NCBI GenBank assembly: GCA_963082875.1
Contig: OY720099.1
Location: 19,015,066 to 19,079,065 of the forward strand
Reading direction: 5' to 3'
Source: Corella eumyota
Lineage: Eukaryota; Chordata; Ascidiacea; Phlebobranchia; Corellidae
Length of the DNA: 64,000 nt
The position numbers and the translations under genes were made by a program. Below the pieces are notes generated by a model. The model worked only from the letters and a program-made list of their open reading frames with translations, was not told the DNA's origin and did no database searches. This document shows, piece after piece, positions 1-15,000 of the stretch (position 1 is the first letter of the stretch; every line of letters starts with the position of its first letter).

Positions 1-85
1 AAATCGATTTATGTCTCAAAACCAAACCAATTATTTTTATATTTATTAAAACATGCAAATTTGGAAGGAAGTGAAATGAATTTAC

Positions 86-3000
86 CTTGAGTTGGGTGGG
101 GATTTGCTCGGGGAATCGGAACAGAATCGGGCGCTTTGGTATTTCAAATCCCCGCGTTTAAAGTTGGAGAAGTCGGTGTCAGCCTCACAGAATCCAGCCT
201 CATCTTCTATCTCGTGGCTCGAAGTTTTACGATTTTCTAAAAATTAACATTTTATTCATTTATTACCAACATAAAAAGGCCAATGCTAGACATATATAGA
301 GTAACATTTGTTACCCTAACCGAATAAAATTAGGCTGTATTGGATTCTGTTACACTACTAACTAATAAAAGAAGTTATTTTATGTTAAAAATTACATAAA
401 ATAAAAAACTTACCGTTGTAAACTTCATGGATTTGCTCCAGTGATCCGGATTTTAAATCGAATCCGTTTTGATAAATCTGACTTTTAATCGAGTTCGTCT
501 TTTTCAGAATACTTTTCAATTCAGTTCCTGGCTTCTCAGCGTCCGATAAATTGTCTAAAAACAAAAACAAAATACCAAAATCGTTCAAAATATTTTTGAA
601 TTAACAAAATGTTTTAACTATTATTATGGATATGTATTTACCTGTGTTATCTAGGCTTTCGTTTTTATCAGAAAATGAATTAGAAGGTGATATGTCCAAC
701 AAACTGATGGGATCTCTACATCGCTTTTTGTTCGAGTTTTTCTCACTAAAACTTCGTTGTACTGCGTTGCGATTGTTGGCTTGTATTAAAGGGGGATTTG
801 ACCTTGAGACCTCGTCATTGTTTTGATATTGCCAGGGGTTGGAAGGGGTGGGTGCGGGTGGAGAAGGGGGGTAAAGAGCGCGGGGGGCTGGGATCGGCAT
901 TGCCCCCTTGTTGGCAGAGAAATCGAGTTTCGACAACGAAGTGTTCGTGTTTTGAATATCAGGGGACAAATCGCGGGTACCGATAATTGTGGGGGGTGAT
1001 TTTCGTTGGGGGAGTTGAAAGGGGGTGAACTCTGTCGCCACCACGTGGCCCTTATCTTTGGGGGATTTCTGAAATCGCGCAATTTCTTCGGTAATTGCTA
1101 TCGGGTTACCCTTTGAGTTGTAAGGTTTTTTGCAACCGTTTGCAATATTGTTTTTCTGCGCGCAGTTCTGCTGATGCTCTATAACATCCAGGGTACTGCT
1201 ACTGTTATAACCACTACTGTCTGTACTATTATAAGTGTTCTGACCTTGCGGAAAAGCGCCAGTTTTCATATTAGTCCGTGATGATACAGTGCTAGTAGGA
1301 GAGGTGACAGCAATGTCGCTTGACGAATTAAGATTCGCTTTTTGGGCATCAACCCTCGCTAATCGATCGCTGTTTAAAGGAGGTGATGCTAAGGGATTTC
1401 CCTGATTTTCATCTCTAGAGGTAAGGTACGATTGTGTGGGTCTAACTGCCCCTTTATTGTAGCAAGTATGGACTGAGTTACCCACTATCATTTTGGATGA
1501 CGGATACACATTTTCGGCATCCATATAAATATGTGATCCCTGGTTTAGATATCGTTTAGAGGCATCCCATTGTTTATCAAGGATTGAGATGTTCTCTAGG
1601 TTCATGGAGTGGCGGACGTTGTGAGAGGTTGGAAGTTGAGGGGTTTCATATTGTGAGGAACTATGCTGTAAGGTGGGGAAAATATGATTAAGTTAAATAT
1701 CAACTGGTATCAGATACTTGGAGTCCATAATAATATAGCTAAAGTGCGTTTAAAAACAGCTATCCAAAGAGCTACAACATAGCTACATGTACAAAAGTCG
1801 CTTTTTTAAATACTTGTCCACTTATAAAAACCGATTTTTACAAAAAAACACGATTATGTCATAAAAATCTTACTTGTGAGTCTGATTCTGCTGGGTCTTC
1901 GTCCAAACTGCATGATTTGGAGCAATATATGCGACCATGTTTGGGTAAGAAAGGTCGACCGAGGAGAGACTTCCTACATCGAATGCAGCAGAAACATGAA
2001 TCTGTAGCGTGCCAGTGTTGACCTTCATACTGCATTTGTCCGGCATCAAGTCCTAAAATCAAAATTTTAATTAAATTATTATTAAATAAATATATTTAAT
2101 TTTTTTTTCTATTCCTTTAAAGTGTATATATAGGTTTCGTTAAGTTTGTATAGTTTATACTTAATGAGAAAAGGTCAGCTTCACTGAGTAAAATGTGTTA
2201 CCCAGACCCAGTTTTAAGTTGCCTTTGTCAGTTAGAAACATTATGGTTGCTTTTCGGGCTCTATAGGAATTAACTTTAAGTATAAAAATATAAAATATCA
2301 GTGACGTTTTCAACTTACCTATTAAGTCACCACACATATCACAATACTCAGCATAAAGTGACTCGAAACAGGTTGTACAGTTAGGTTTCCCATCCCTCAT
2401 AATATATCTGTTCCCACCTAGTTCCTCATCACATTCAAAACAACAAAAGTGTTCCATGTGCCAGTGTCGACCTTCAGCTTCGGTACATTCATCGGAAAAG
2501 ATAATCTAATAAAAATAAGTCAAGGATGATATTAGATTGTGTTTGAATTACTAGTCAGAACTATAACAAACTTAAATCTCTTACCTCATCACACGCTGAA
2601 CATCTGGGTTTTAAAGTTTCCGCGTGGTGTCGCCCGCAGAACAGTTGCCCGTTTTGGTAAAAGTAGAACAAGTCGACCAAAAGTTCGTTGCAGACAGTGC
2701 AGTTGAAACAAGATGGATGCCAGTACATGCCAGAGTCGGCTCTTGAAGCTATAATCACCATATCACCTCCACTAACAACCCCATCACACTATTAGAAAGA
2801 AAATTACATTAAAAAAAAATTAAAACTGAAACAACCATAAAGTGTTTAATTTTGCATGGTTTAAAATCCCCCCAATGCCAAGCTAGTTGGCCTTGCTGTA
2901 ATTTTCGTAATGTTTGCTAACAAGAAATCGATAAGCATCGTATAAGTGTACTTTAACTTGGTCGGATTAACCAAAAGACAATTGACATTCGGTCGGAAGA

Positions 3001-6000
3001 CTAATCGCTGTTTATATATATTTAAGCTGATAAGAAAATGTCAACAGACAAGTAGAGAGACTGGGCATGTCTAGGCACTGTAAGATTAAATCAGCCTGCC
3101 ACAATATTAAATACCCAAGTGTAAGCAATTTCAAATTAAAACGAAAAACATAATTTAAAAATAACAGAAAATAAATAAAATTGGTCACATTTTTTGCGGT
3201 AAAGAAAACTAAAATAGAATTTAAAATGTTGTTGTAAATAATATTACCTCAGCACAGTTTGTGTCAGGTGTTTGTTGAGGTAGAATTCGAACTTTTCCGC
3301 AACCGAGGTATTCCTTTTTCCTTTGTTCACTGAAAAGAGCAAGTTCCCCTTTTTCCTCGACATTTAAACCGTTGCAGTAGCACACCTGGCCAAATAACAA
3401 TCATTTTAATATTAAAATTGAAATCCAATATGCAAAAAGAAAAGGGGTTATGTAGGTTCATTGTTGGAATATTAAATAAATTCTTTGATATGAATTTATT
3501 TACAAAACTAGCTGATTGACCGTGAATCAATGCTATACTTATACTTGACGTCAATTTTCGAGTAATTCACGATCTTATCTTTGTTAAATTCAGCCTTATT
3601 AAATCCTAGTTAAAGATTCCGACAATGCCGCGTTTTAGAATTGCGAATGAAAATCCGAATTTAAAAAAAAGCTACATTATTCAACAAAAAAAAAACGATT
3701 TCTATCAGCGCCTTACTATTTAACAATCACGTAAACAAAACAGGACATTTCACTTAACGATGACGCGATAAAATCAAAAACGTCACCAAATATTTGTTAC
3801 CACGTTTTAGTTCATATACAGCACTGACATCATAGGAATAATATTCGATCGGTTTGAGAATGCTGCGTATTTATAACCATACTTTTGAATTAAAGCAAGG
3901 GGCAAATGCAACATGATAAATGGGTCTGATTAAAATCTATTCTACGTCCTCTTTAAATTCCGATAAGTCAACTCGTACCGGTTCGTTAGGTGTCATCTTA
4001 ATTTATTCTCCCGTGTTATCGGGCAGCCAATCAAATTACCTATTGCCCTGGAATTAATTAAACCGAGATGAAATCAAAAAATGTGTCAGGGTTCTAAAAA
4101 TGGCGGTTCCATTGTGATGCCACACACGGAGCACAAATACGAAGACATTTCGGTTATATGATAGCTAACTGTCAGTAGATAACTCGAAAAAAATCGTAAA
4201 TTTAAACTAATGTGTAATGAAGCACTCGCTTGTCAAGATAGGAGATGCCTAAAAGGATTTGAGAATTAAAGGATAATTCGAGACCAATTTCCGCATTATT
4301 TTTCCACTTTTAAAAACATTAAAACTGATAAGACTTGCGATAAGGCGGCATAAAATTTCAGCGGGGCCAAAATCGTGGATCAAACAACAAAACTATACAT
4401 AACTGAACGTAACTGAACGTAACTGATATTAACACCTAAATTAAGCGTAGAAAAAATAACATAAACACGACTCAAAATAAATATTCAATAAAATAACCTT
4501 GTAACGAAATCTGCGTTAAATTTTTTTTTCTCCGCGGCGGTTGAAAAAAAAAAACGATTTCGGACCAAAGCGTTTCCGAAGTCGCCAATCCCCAGCGGGA
4601 AACGAGGTGGCCACGTCGCAAAAATGAACCAAATATAAGGATTTTGATGTAAACAAATTAACGATGACGTCGTGGCGATGAATCTAATTACCTCATGTGG
4701 TGTACATGCCATCACGTTGCCACCCAGTATAGACAACAACTAAAAATAAACTCATGTGGAGAGAATTTGAGTCACTCTTATTAAGGCCGCGTGTGGTAAA
4801 ATTAAGAACCCCATGTCCCAAACAAGGGCAGGTGTTGTATTAATATGTTAACAGTCCACTGGTATTTAGAAAATGTTAACATCTGAATTATAAGCTATGG
4901 GAAAAATCCTTTCTCCATTGGACTTATGCAGAAGCATGCGCTGGGTATATCGCCTAATAAAGCTGATTTGTGTGTAAACAACGAACTACATTTAAAACAA
5001 GTGGAGATTGAGTGAGAGCCTTGCTGTCTGCATTAGCCAGGAATTACAAGTCGTGATGTACGGCATGGTAAACACGATTAAAATGTAATAATTGGATCAG
5101 AACATTCGGAATAGGAGAAAATGACTTAATCCCCGTTTTTCGATCCTAAAAAAGCTCCCTCTGAAGCCTAATGTAGGTTAAAATCCTTATATAAAAAAAT
5201 TTCGATGTTTTTTGATTGTTTAAGTTGTTTTTTTTGTTTCTGTATTTCCATGTTTGCGCAAATTGTTGTTGTAAAAATTAGATGAAAATCATTTCGATGA
5301 ATAATCCACAAACCAATAGAATTATCTCTAATAGGTTTTAATCCTATTCTAAGATATTACTAGGCCGCAAAAATACCCAGATAATTTAAATAAACGCATT
5401 TCTAAGTCACGTATTTACTAAAATGGAAATGAAATCTTGTACGACTAATGGAAAGAGATCAGAAAAATGCCTAAATCCTAAACATTTGAATGTAAAAATT
5501 GGTGATTATTGTTACAATACTACTATGTATGGATTGAGGGTCTTTGCGGTTTAGGTTTAGATTCAAACCCGGTAAAAATGTACGACAACGCCTTTTAGAG
5601 GCTACATTAATTTCCAACATCCAGGTGCGAAGAAAAGAAAAATTAATCCTATTCCTAGAACCTTATTAAGCTCAGCGTCGGTAATGAAGCTGGTAAGAGC
5701 AATCTGCTGGCAGTAAATACAAAAAATACGCAACCAGGCTGTACAAGACACGGCAGTTGATGTTTACAGTAAAAATATACATAGTTTTTTGGGTAAGCGA
5801 CTTATCATTCCTAGCGACGATTAAGACAAAGTTTTTGCAACAGAATTATTGTAAGATTTTTGTTAAATATTGGTCAAAAATGTGGCTTGAAATGTTAAGA
5901 ATTACGAGCTCAATTTAAACTGACGTCATCGTGATTCTGTGAACTTTGTCCTTATATTGCTTGGAAATTTCTGCCAAGCAACCGATTTTTAATTTGTTGT

Positions 6001-9000
6001 ATTTTGACCTTTTCTTGGTGAGGAAAAAATGCGGTTACGATCTAAGATAGTGCCGCTTTAAAGGGACAAAATACGTGTGGAGCCACCTGTTCAATTACAA
6101 TATACGTACAATGACAAATAGAGTGGAGTCTGTGAGTTACGACTTTTAAGTGTCAATAGTAATGCGCAAGCAAGAGCTGACGGTACGATTCGGCGGGGCG
6201 TTTCAAATGTCAGATTGAATGTATATTGACCCATAAAATCGAAATTGCTAAACGTACTAAACTTACACTTGCTATTTAGTTAGTTACGTAAGTACGGTAA
6301 ATTATAGAAGTCGCGAATCGAGTTTGGACAATAAAAAGTCGTCGTAAATTCAAGTATTCAAAGTATTTGAGTTAAAAGTTTCATTAATATTTGAATACAA
6401 ACGCATATTAAAATCTTCCTAACACGAAAAAAATTAAATTAAATTTGTTTAATAATTAATTTGATTTAAAAAATTTAATTTTTTTCTGTTTCAAGTACTT
6501 CTAAATTAAGAAACAATTTCCTTTGCAATATTTTTTTTAGAAACTTACAAAATAATTTCAATTTTATAACCACTCCCTTGCGATTTTTTAATTACCAGCT
6601 GGGATGAAATTATATGATTGCATTGTCAGCAAAAAGAAGATGAATTACTTGTTCTAATTTCAATTTGACAACGAACAAAAAGCAGGCGCCTGTTGCCTAT
6701 ATTTAAACAAACAAATTCGCCACCTCGGAGAACGATGTAAATTGACGTTACTTAGACTACGGGGCATAGAAATTAAGGCAAATAAGGCACACGTTCTCGC
6801 CATTGGTTAAGTTATTGTAACTGCGCGTGCACGTAGGACAATTTCTCGATAAGTATTCGCTTGGGATGTTTACTCAATATGATTTATTACCGCTGTGGTG
6901 GGGAGCAAAAATTTGAACTCTGAGGGCCGCTACCTAATGCTGCACTTTTGCGACGGTATAAGGAAACCCCGTGCTGTATAATAAGGGTTATTTATTCTTC
7001 GCTCGTGAGGTCTCTTTCATTATTAGGACAACATTGTCGGGCGAACAATATGCACAAATTGTCTCTAAGGCACAAATAAACCAAATTTCGACGATGAATA
7101 GGCAAAAGTATTTTATTTGTCTGTGAGCCAACATTACGGGCATAACAACCAGTGATAAAGTATTTTTAAAGCAACCGCAGACGTCAACTATTGTCGGATA
7201 ATACACAGAATTTATACACAATCAACAAACTATTCTTTTAAACAACAAAATTACATATATAACCTCGAAAAAAACAAGTTATTTGCTATCACATTTATAG
7301 TAAGGTTGTAATTTTTTTTTACCTTATCGTCGTGGGGTGGGAGCTGATGCAGAAGTTGTCGAACCCGGTATTTGTCCCCAATGCTGTCCACAATAGGGAC
7401 TTTATCCTCAGGAAGGGCGCTGAAATAAAGTCGAACCTAGAACAAACAAAAACGGGGGGATTTTAGCAAAATCTAAATCACGGGAACTGATTTAACGACG
7501 TTCACAAATATTTCAACTTTTTATTGCAATTCAAAAAAAAGATGGCCGCTTTTTAAATCCTACATTATTCCAATCCCATAAAAATAAGGAAAACGTTTTA
7601 AAGCGGTAACGATTTGTAATTAATTCGTTTCCGTATTAATTAAATTAGGTCGGCAAGCTGGTGCTGAGTTTATTGGGGAAATGAAAGGGAAATTTCCAAG
7701 TGATATCAAATTTTTAATTAATTTTTAAAGACAATTTGAAATCGATCATTTTTATAAAAATTTTAACCGAAAAAAAAATTTATATTTTTTTTAGCTTTTA
7801 TATAAATAAACATTCCACACAAATAAGTGCTTCACTAAATCGCAAAATCTCGCAAACAATGCAGCGAGGAATTTATTTGTTAAACGAAAATAACGGATAA
7901 CAATCCACGTGGTCGCATCCGTGTTAGTTGGATACAACTTCGCGATGTCCCGATAAAAACTTGTTCAATAAAAAAAACTCGAACCGGCTTTCTAATCGCC
8001 CGACCCTCAATACATTAAAATGACTGCGTGCAATTCCGCGTAACAGGAACATTGTAACGAGCATAAAAATCGAATTAAGTTTTATGGGACTCATAAAGTC
8101 ACCTATTAAAACGCAATCTCGTGATATCGAGAAATAGTTTCTGCTCACACGCCCCTGAAATTAAAATCAATCTCACTCACCTGGCTCGGGGTCAAATGCG
8201 GTGGCACCCATGTGTACTCATCCAGAACACACCCGTTCTCTATGACGTCATTATCAGATCCTGAATGGCTAGTATGACGCGGTTGCCTGCGTAAACGTCT
8301 TCTCGGCCTTTGTGGATTGGAATTTGCTAAATCAAACGTCGTTGGAGCGTGACCGTTGGTTCTGGCTTCTGATAGGTGGTTGACGGCCAAAGCCATCTTG
8401 TTGCTGTAATCCGATTGGTTGTCAGTTGTCACGTGAGTAGATATAAGACACTTGCAGTGAATGCAAGATTTTCTGAAGTAGAAAATATTTTCAAAGTATT
8501 TCAAATCTTATCCGAAGAAAGCTTTATTAATATATTGTTTTTAATATTTGGTTTGACCATTTGATTTTGTATGACAAATATATTTCTAAAAAGAAAACAA
8601 AATTATTAAAATTTAGAACGTTGTGAAAAAATTTCGAAGGCCAGAAAAATAAATTTCGAAAGCCGACAAAAACGATTTCAATCCCCGATCTAACAAGGGG
8701 AGCTTTAATAAAATTAACAGCAAAAAATGATTGCTCTCAACTGTAAATAAATCCACTAAAATCTATTATATACTGCTTTAATATAATAATTATTAATATA
8801 TTTATACTTAAAATCTCTTTAAAATATCCACTATTTATATCTTTGCAATATTGCGTCAAAAAACTAAATGTAATTAACTTAAAAATTTTAATGTTATTAG
8901 ACAATAATAAACTTATACAAACTCAACATACCAATATATAAAACTATATCAAACTAATATCTTATGCTTTTGCAACTTAATTTATATCAAAATCTGATTT

Positions 9001-12000
9001 ACTTTATTATTCAAAAGACCAATCGCAGACAGACGCTCGCTTGTATAACTAAATAATGAAAACTAATCGTCGGTTCGAATCGCAAAGTCGCTATAAAATC
9101 GTCGCCTTTTTCTTTTTGCTTTCGCCGAGTTTTAGCATCCCGCTTTGGCAAATCGCGCCACCAATCTTTCCCATTATCCATGGGAAACCGCGACGAAATG
9201 GCCAAATATTGGAAATTTTTACATTTTTAACGCGCGATATATCATTTCAAGTGACAAGCTCTAGAAGAATATATTGCCAACGCAGCGCCCAATTCTGTTG
9301 GAATTTGTTTAATGTTGGTGTTATATGTGCCCATGTAATTTTAATAATTCGTACAGTGGATATGTAAATACTTGAAAGTTAGCGATGTGAATTGAATTAT
9401 ACTTGTCAAAACCATTTATATAAGCATATTTTATGTGAATTACATTTTTGCAAGTGAATTACCATAGACAAAACGACTTTTTCAACGAAGTGTGAATCAA
9501 TAATCTGAAAATGAAGCTTTTTATATTTAAATATACAATTTTAAAACACAAAAATTAGCAGTAAATCATCCAATAACTTTAACTTATTAAACCTTAAGTC
9601 TGTAGATTGCAACTTGTTTTGCTCTCTATATTGCAACAGAACAAACATCACTAAACAATCATCATTCGAAATTTAATAAAACCCAACACACTAACATCAC
9701 GTGACTGTTACGTGTTTGCTAAACGAGCAAGAAAAACAAACCGAAAGTTGTAAAGAAAGAATAAATCGGCAGCTTACAGTTAAACCCCAGAATAAAATCT
9801 GATTTTAAACAAGATTTTTTTTTATCCAACTTTTGAAAATCTGATAACTTGGGTCAATTGAAGCGCTATGAAAATTGGTGTAAGTGCTTTTACATAAATA
9901 GACACGCGGGTTACTCGAATCGATAACAATTGTCTGGGTTTAAAGGGCGACGTTTTATGTTAGGCTACGTCATATTTAAATTAATACGGTACTTGTCAAC
10001 ATATACAAAAAACACCACACCAAAAAAATAAAAAAAATTTTAAAAACTAAAATTAAAAATATTTGCAAAAAATTCTAATTTTTCTTTCCTAAGGCTTAAT
10101 AAGCAGCTGGATTGTGTTTTAAGAACAAACTTATCTATATTTAAAACTCGCTGACGCACCGAATAAAAGATCATCCATATTTACAATAATCAAATAATGA
10201 ATATTATTGATTACGAGTCGAAATTAGAAATGCCACTGCGGTTTTTACAAGCAAGGTCGCAAGTTTTTTTTTTTAGATTGTAATCATTTTGATTATGTGT
10301 TACAGGCGACGCGTTAACATTCCGTCCTATATTCCACATCGTATATCAAGCCCCTGTCTTGCTGATAACACGTACTGGGGCTTTTTGATCAGCAGGCCCC
10401 TATTTTAGCGACAAGAACTAACAACCAGCAGTAAACAAGCCCAATTCTCACGCAAAACAATAGAGGTATATGATGTCACGTACAATGGCGTCGATAAAGT
10501 TAAAAAGCGCCTCGACGACAGACAGCTCGTGAGTTGAATAGGTGTCCCATTTGCGGGATACAAGAACGTGAATAAAACACGCGCGGTGGTTAATATTTAG
10601 ACACTGAGTGCTACCGTGGAAACAAAAGGAACGAAAGTCGTAACAGTCGTTTAAATGATGTGAAATTATTGTTGCAAACCAAAACGAAAGTTGTTGCTTC
10701 CGTTTTCTTACTAGGAACTCAGCGAGAGAGGTTTCTAGCCACAACCAGCTGTTAAGTGAGTCTGTATTTGAACAAATCGAAAGTGTGAATTCGTCTGCTG
10801 CTCGTGGCCTATTCTAACCAGTTTTTAATCAAACTTTCCCATCTACTAAATATTGTTATCAAACAGTAAAGTTGGTAAAGCAAAAAAAGATCAAATTGCG
10901 ATTAAACGATCTTGGGTTGTTATTTTAAAATACCCCGTTATGACAACAGTTTTTGTTGGTGTACTTAAAAATGATCCGCGAAAATCATTTCCATGAGCTA
11001 GGGACGTCATCTTTAAGCTGTGTTACTAGTAGTCGAAATTTCGGTGTGTAATTCCAACAAATCGCCGCTTAAAATAACAACCAGTGTTCACGAATAAACG
11101 CGAAACTTACACGATCATTTTCGCCCCTTTTAGAATACAACAACAAACTAGGTCAAATTAAACGAAATAATTTTTAGAGCGAGGTTGGGAACGTGTTTAT
11201 TGACCGCTGTTCGTTTAATTATTTCAATGTAATACATAGTTTGAAATCACTAATTCGGTCATACGCGAAAAATGTTATGACGTCAGAAAACGTCATATTT
11301 GCACAGAGAAGATGTTGAATATAAGCAGACAACATTTTGATAATATTGACATTGATAATTTAAGTAAAAATAAAATAATTATGTCATATTTATTTCCTTT
11401 CTAAGCTAACACCTGTAATTACTGCACCACACACTTCATTTTAACCTCATTCTGACAATTATTTAAAGTTTCTAAAATTGGTTGCTGCAAATTTTAAACT
11501 CTTTTTTTTCTCTACCTAAACTCTTAAATTTATGTCAAAATTTTTTTTTTAAAGATAAGCATGTGGCTTATTTTTTGTCTATCGCATTGTTTATTCTTGA
11601 TAAGGGACCAATGACTTGATAATGCACGTACACACTTAGAAGGCTAACAAAAATGAACTTTAACTCCACTAAACTACCAGTTATTACCGCTGCAGGCAGC
11701 ATTGAATATACGACATCGTGTTATAAAGAACATCGTAAAATAAGAATACGTTGCCCGACTCGTAAAAGCCATTCTAGCGAAGTGATCAAATCAAAAATCG
11801 CAGTATACGTAATTCTCTGTTTGCTTTTACGTATTTACGATTTCAACTTGCCTAATAATCTCTTAAAGGTTACCAGAGTAACAGGTACACATATAATCTA
11901 ATATTGAAATTATAATGACGCAATCATAACAACAACATCGATTTAAGAAAATGATTAAGTCCCTAAAAATGTGAGTCTATAGATACAAAACATAATATTA

Positions 12001-15000
12001 CCCATCCAAAAATGGAATGTTGCCATGTTAAAATCACTATAGTAACTATTTGTTTATTCTATTAAAGACAGGCGACAGAGTGTTAAGAAATTGAATGGAT
12101 TTAAATAAAAGCGCGGTAAAGTTATTTGATAAATGCCCACCGTTCACTAATTATTAAGGTAAATATAGTTAATCAAAAAAAATTACAAAGCACTTATAAC
12201 AACAAGGCTTATTAATTAAATGTGTTTGATCTCGAATTAGGTACAACAGCAATTACATATTCTCTTAGAGACGGGTACTATAATAATACGACTTTCTAAA
12301 TGTTTAATGTATACTGGAAAAAAAAACAAAAAAAAAACAGTAATGCCTTCAATTCTAAAAAATATTTATCGGGTTTAAGAATATGTATATTAGGGGTTAA
12401 TCTTTTTCAAAATGTGTCATTGCCGTATAATATATTAAAAAAGATAATGGTGCAATGGGAAATGGAGAAATGTAATTTCGTAGCCTAAATCATTACATAA
12501 CCATGGTAAGTAAATTTTATACACATGGTTTTATAGTAAGATTCGACATCATAAAAACCTATTATTAAAATATAACAAAAACCCTATAAAATCTCGCTAA
12601 ATAAAAAAGGGGAACTGTATTTAAGCATGACATCATTTTGGCTTACACTTCAGTAAAAGTAACCGCGTTTGGGCAAACATATTAGCCAAGACTTTGCACT
12701 GTCGTAAAGTTGTTTGAACGAGGCGCACGAATTTGCTGTTATTAGCTAATTTCCAGTCTTTTGATGCTAGCAACCCGGGTCAACAAAACTTAGGCCAATT
12801 TTTGTAAACAAACACGCGTTGTGACCTTATGACCTCAACATATTGTTATTATTTTTTTATATTTGTCCTCAACGTGGAATTGATTTTCACAGCCTAAAAA
12901 GTGGTAATTTTTTTACTTTGACCCTGTCTAAAGTTGACTTATTTTTGGATATTATCTTTAAGTAACATTTAAATGATTCGCACTATGAAAATAGTAACAG
13001 AATTACACGTTTCTTTATCGGATTTAAAATGTTTTTAAACTTTTAGTTAAATGCTGCTGTGGTTTACAATCATACAACTTAACAGTTAAAGTTGGATAGT
13101 TTATTTGTTAAATTTTAGCGCGAAGTGGTTAAGACCAATCAGAAAAACAACGCAATTAGGGCTAAAATTTCACTTCAAAATCCCTAACATGATAAAATCA
13201 AATATAACATTTAAAGTTCTGACAAGGAAAACTAACTAAATCTAGAAATTACATGTATTTACCTTCCTTAATGTATAATTTTGAGGGAAGGGCGGTTAAA
13301 CATGGCAAATTGAATTGTCGGGTTGTTCTACTTTGATATGCACAAAACATTAAAAGTATGTTGACTGTTGAAAACGAATTCAAATATTTTTCTACGAGTC
13401 GCAATTTCATTATCGGAAAAAAATGAAAGTTCTATTCAACTAAATAACATTTCTTAAATAGTAAATAAGCGAGAGTTGAACAAATAGTCGAAAATTCTAT
13501 TAAAAAACTTGGTCCTTTAAAGATATAAACATTAAAAGCTTTTTGTTTATTCAGTCATTTTAGCGCTGAGTATTTTAACGTCATTCAATATTACACCGTA
13601 GTTTAAATCTTCAATAACATGGAATAGTAATGTTGTTAAATAAATATACTTACGGTTGGCTCTAAAACTGCGTCACAAAAATGAATAATTTTCCACTTAA
13701 ATTTGTTTTTAACGATTTTTGAAAATTAATTTAAATTATTTACCAACAAATATTAAAATTATGACGACTGTTGGGCTATTAATCATTTTTGTTTACATGT
13801 TTAACTAACGAGAAATGAAAATAATCATTGCCTAAATAATTTATGAGATTATAACACGAGCCCACGATCGAATTTTAAACAAAAATTAAATTTTTCTGTT
13901 GACTTAAAACTGCAGATTTAACAGGAGAAAAAAAATCTTATTTCCACATGTCAGATTAAGCTTAATAAAATAATAAATCTTAGTAATTTAATGTTTTGAG
14001 AATTTTTTTACAATATTTAAATGATTGGTCAGGTAAATGTAGGATTATCCGACTGAGAGATTAAAATTATTATATCTGTGGTGGATTTTTTACAGGTTTA
14101 AACTAATTAACAGTAAACAGATAAAGGTGTTATTTTAATTCCTCAATTTTTAAGAAAATTTTCCAATTCTCCCTTATTAGCTTTAATATTATTTTATTTT
14201 AAGTGATTTTAAGCGGATTCCAAACAGGTGGTAGCTTATTTTTATTTAAATAAGAAAACGCTGAGTCAAAGTTAAACGAAAACAAAATAAAATGGATTTC
14301 AAATTTCTTTTTTTTTTGGCCAAGAAAAATTACAAAAAAAATTTCCAAATTTGGAAGAAATTTAATTTTCTAAAAGCGGGTAAATCCATGAACAAAGAAA
14401 AACGATTTCGTCTTGATTTTATATTTGATTTATGGATTAACTTTCCCAGTTTAAAACTAACTCCCTTTTAATAAAATCCATGGTATTAAAAATCATTTAA
14501 ATATGACTAAAAAAACGAAGAATTTAAAAACAAAACGGGTAGTTTAAAAAAACATTCCTACAATATTTGTCTGATACTAACAAATCCAAAAACAAAGCTA
14601 ATTCCTTCCAAATATTTAAATAAAATTGAACTTTGCTTGAAAATATGTTAATACTCTGCTTAAATCGGATTTAATCGCTTTAAATTTCGGTTCGTAATAC
14701 CTTAATTCACCCATTAAATGTAACGTAAGATGATGTCGGTGTCTGCTTGCTTGTTATTACAATATGGAGCAGTGTTAAACCATGTTTACAGATTTCTGTA
14801 ATCTTTTCTCAACATGGGCTTATTATTCTGCATGTAAACATATTAAACAAGTCACTTTTTTCGGTATCTTTATCTAACTAACTTGTACTCTATCTAACTA
14901 TAAACAACGACCTATTTTCCTTACTTTTTTGATAAATAAAATATGTTTTTTAATACTGAAACGTCTACACCTTTGTGTTTAAAGTCTACCAAACTTATTT

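Noticed and set aside
4485-4739. 84-codon minus-strand frame in the Prickle intron
   Set aside because: Ordinary chance frame, no homology recognised and no splice support.
9011-9367. Overlapping frames on both strands (64 and 103 codons) in the large Prickle intron
   Set aside because: No recognisable domain, no supporting splice sites and no Kozak context; composition slightly richer in GC, so a lost exon cannot be fully excluded.
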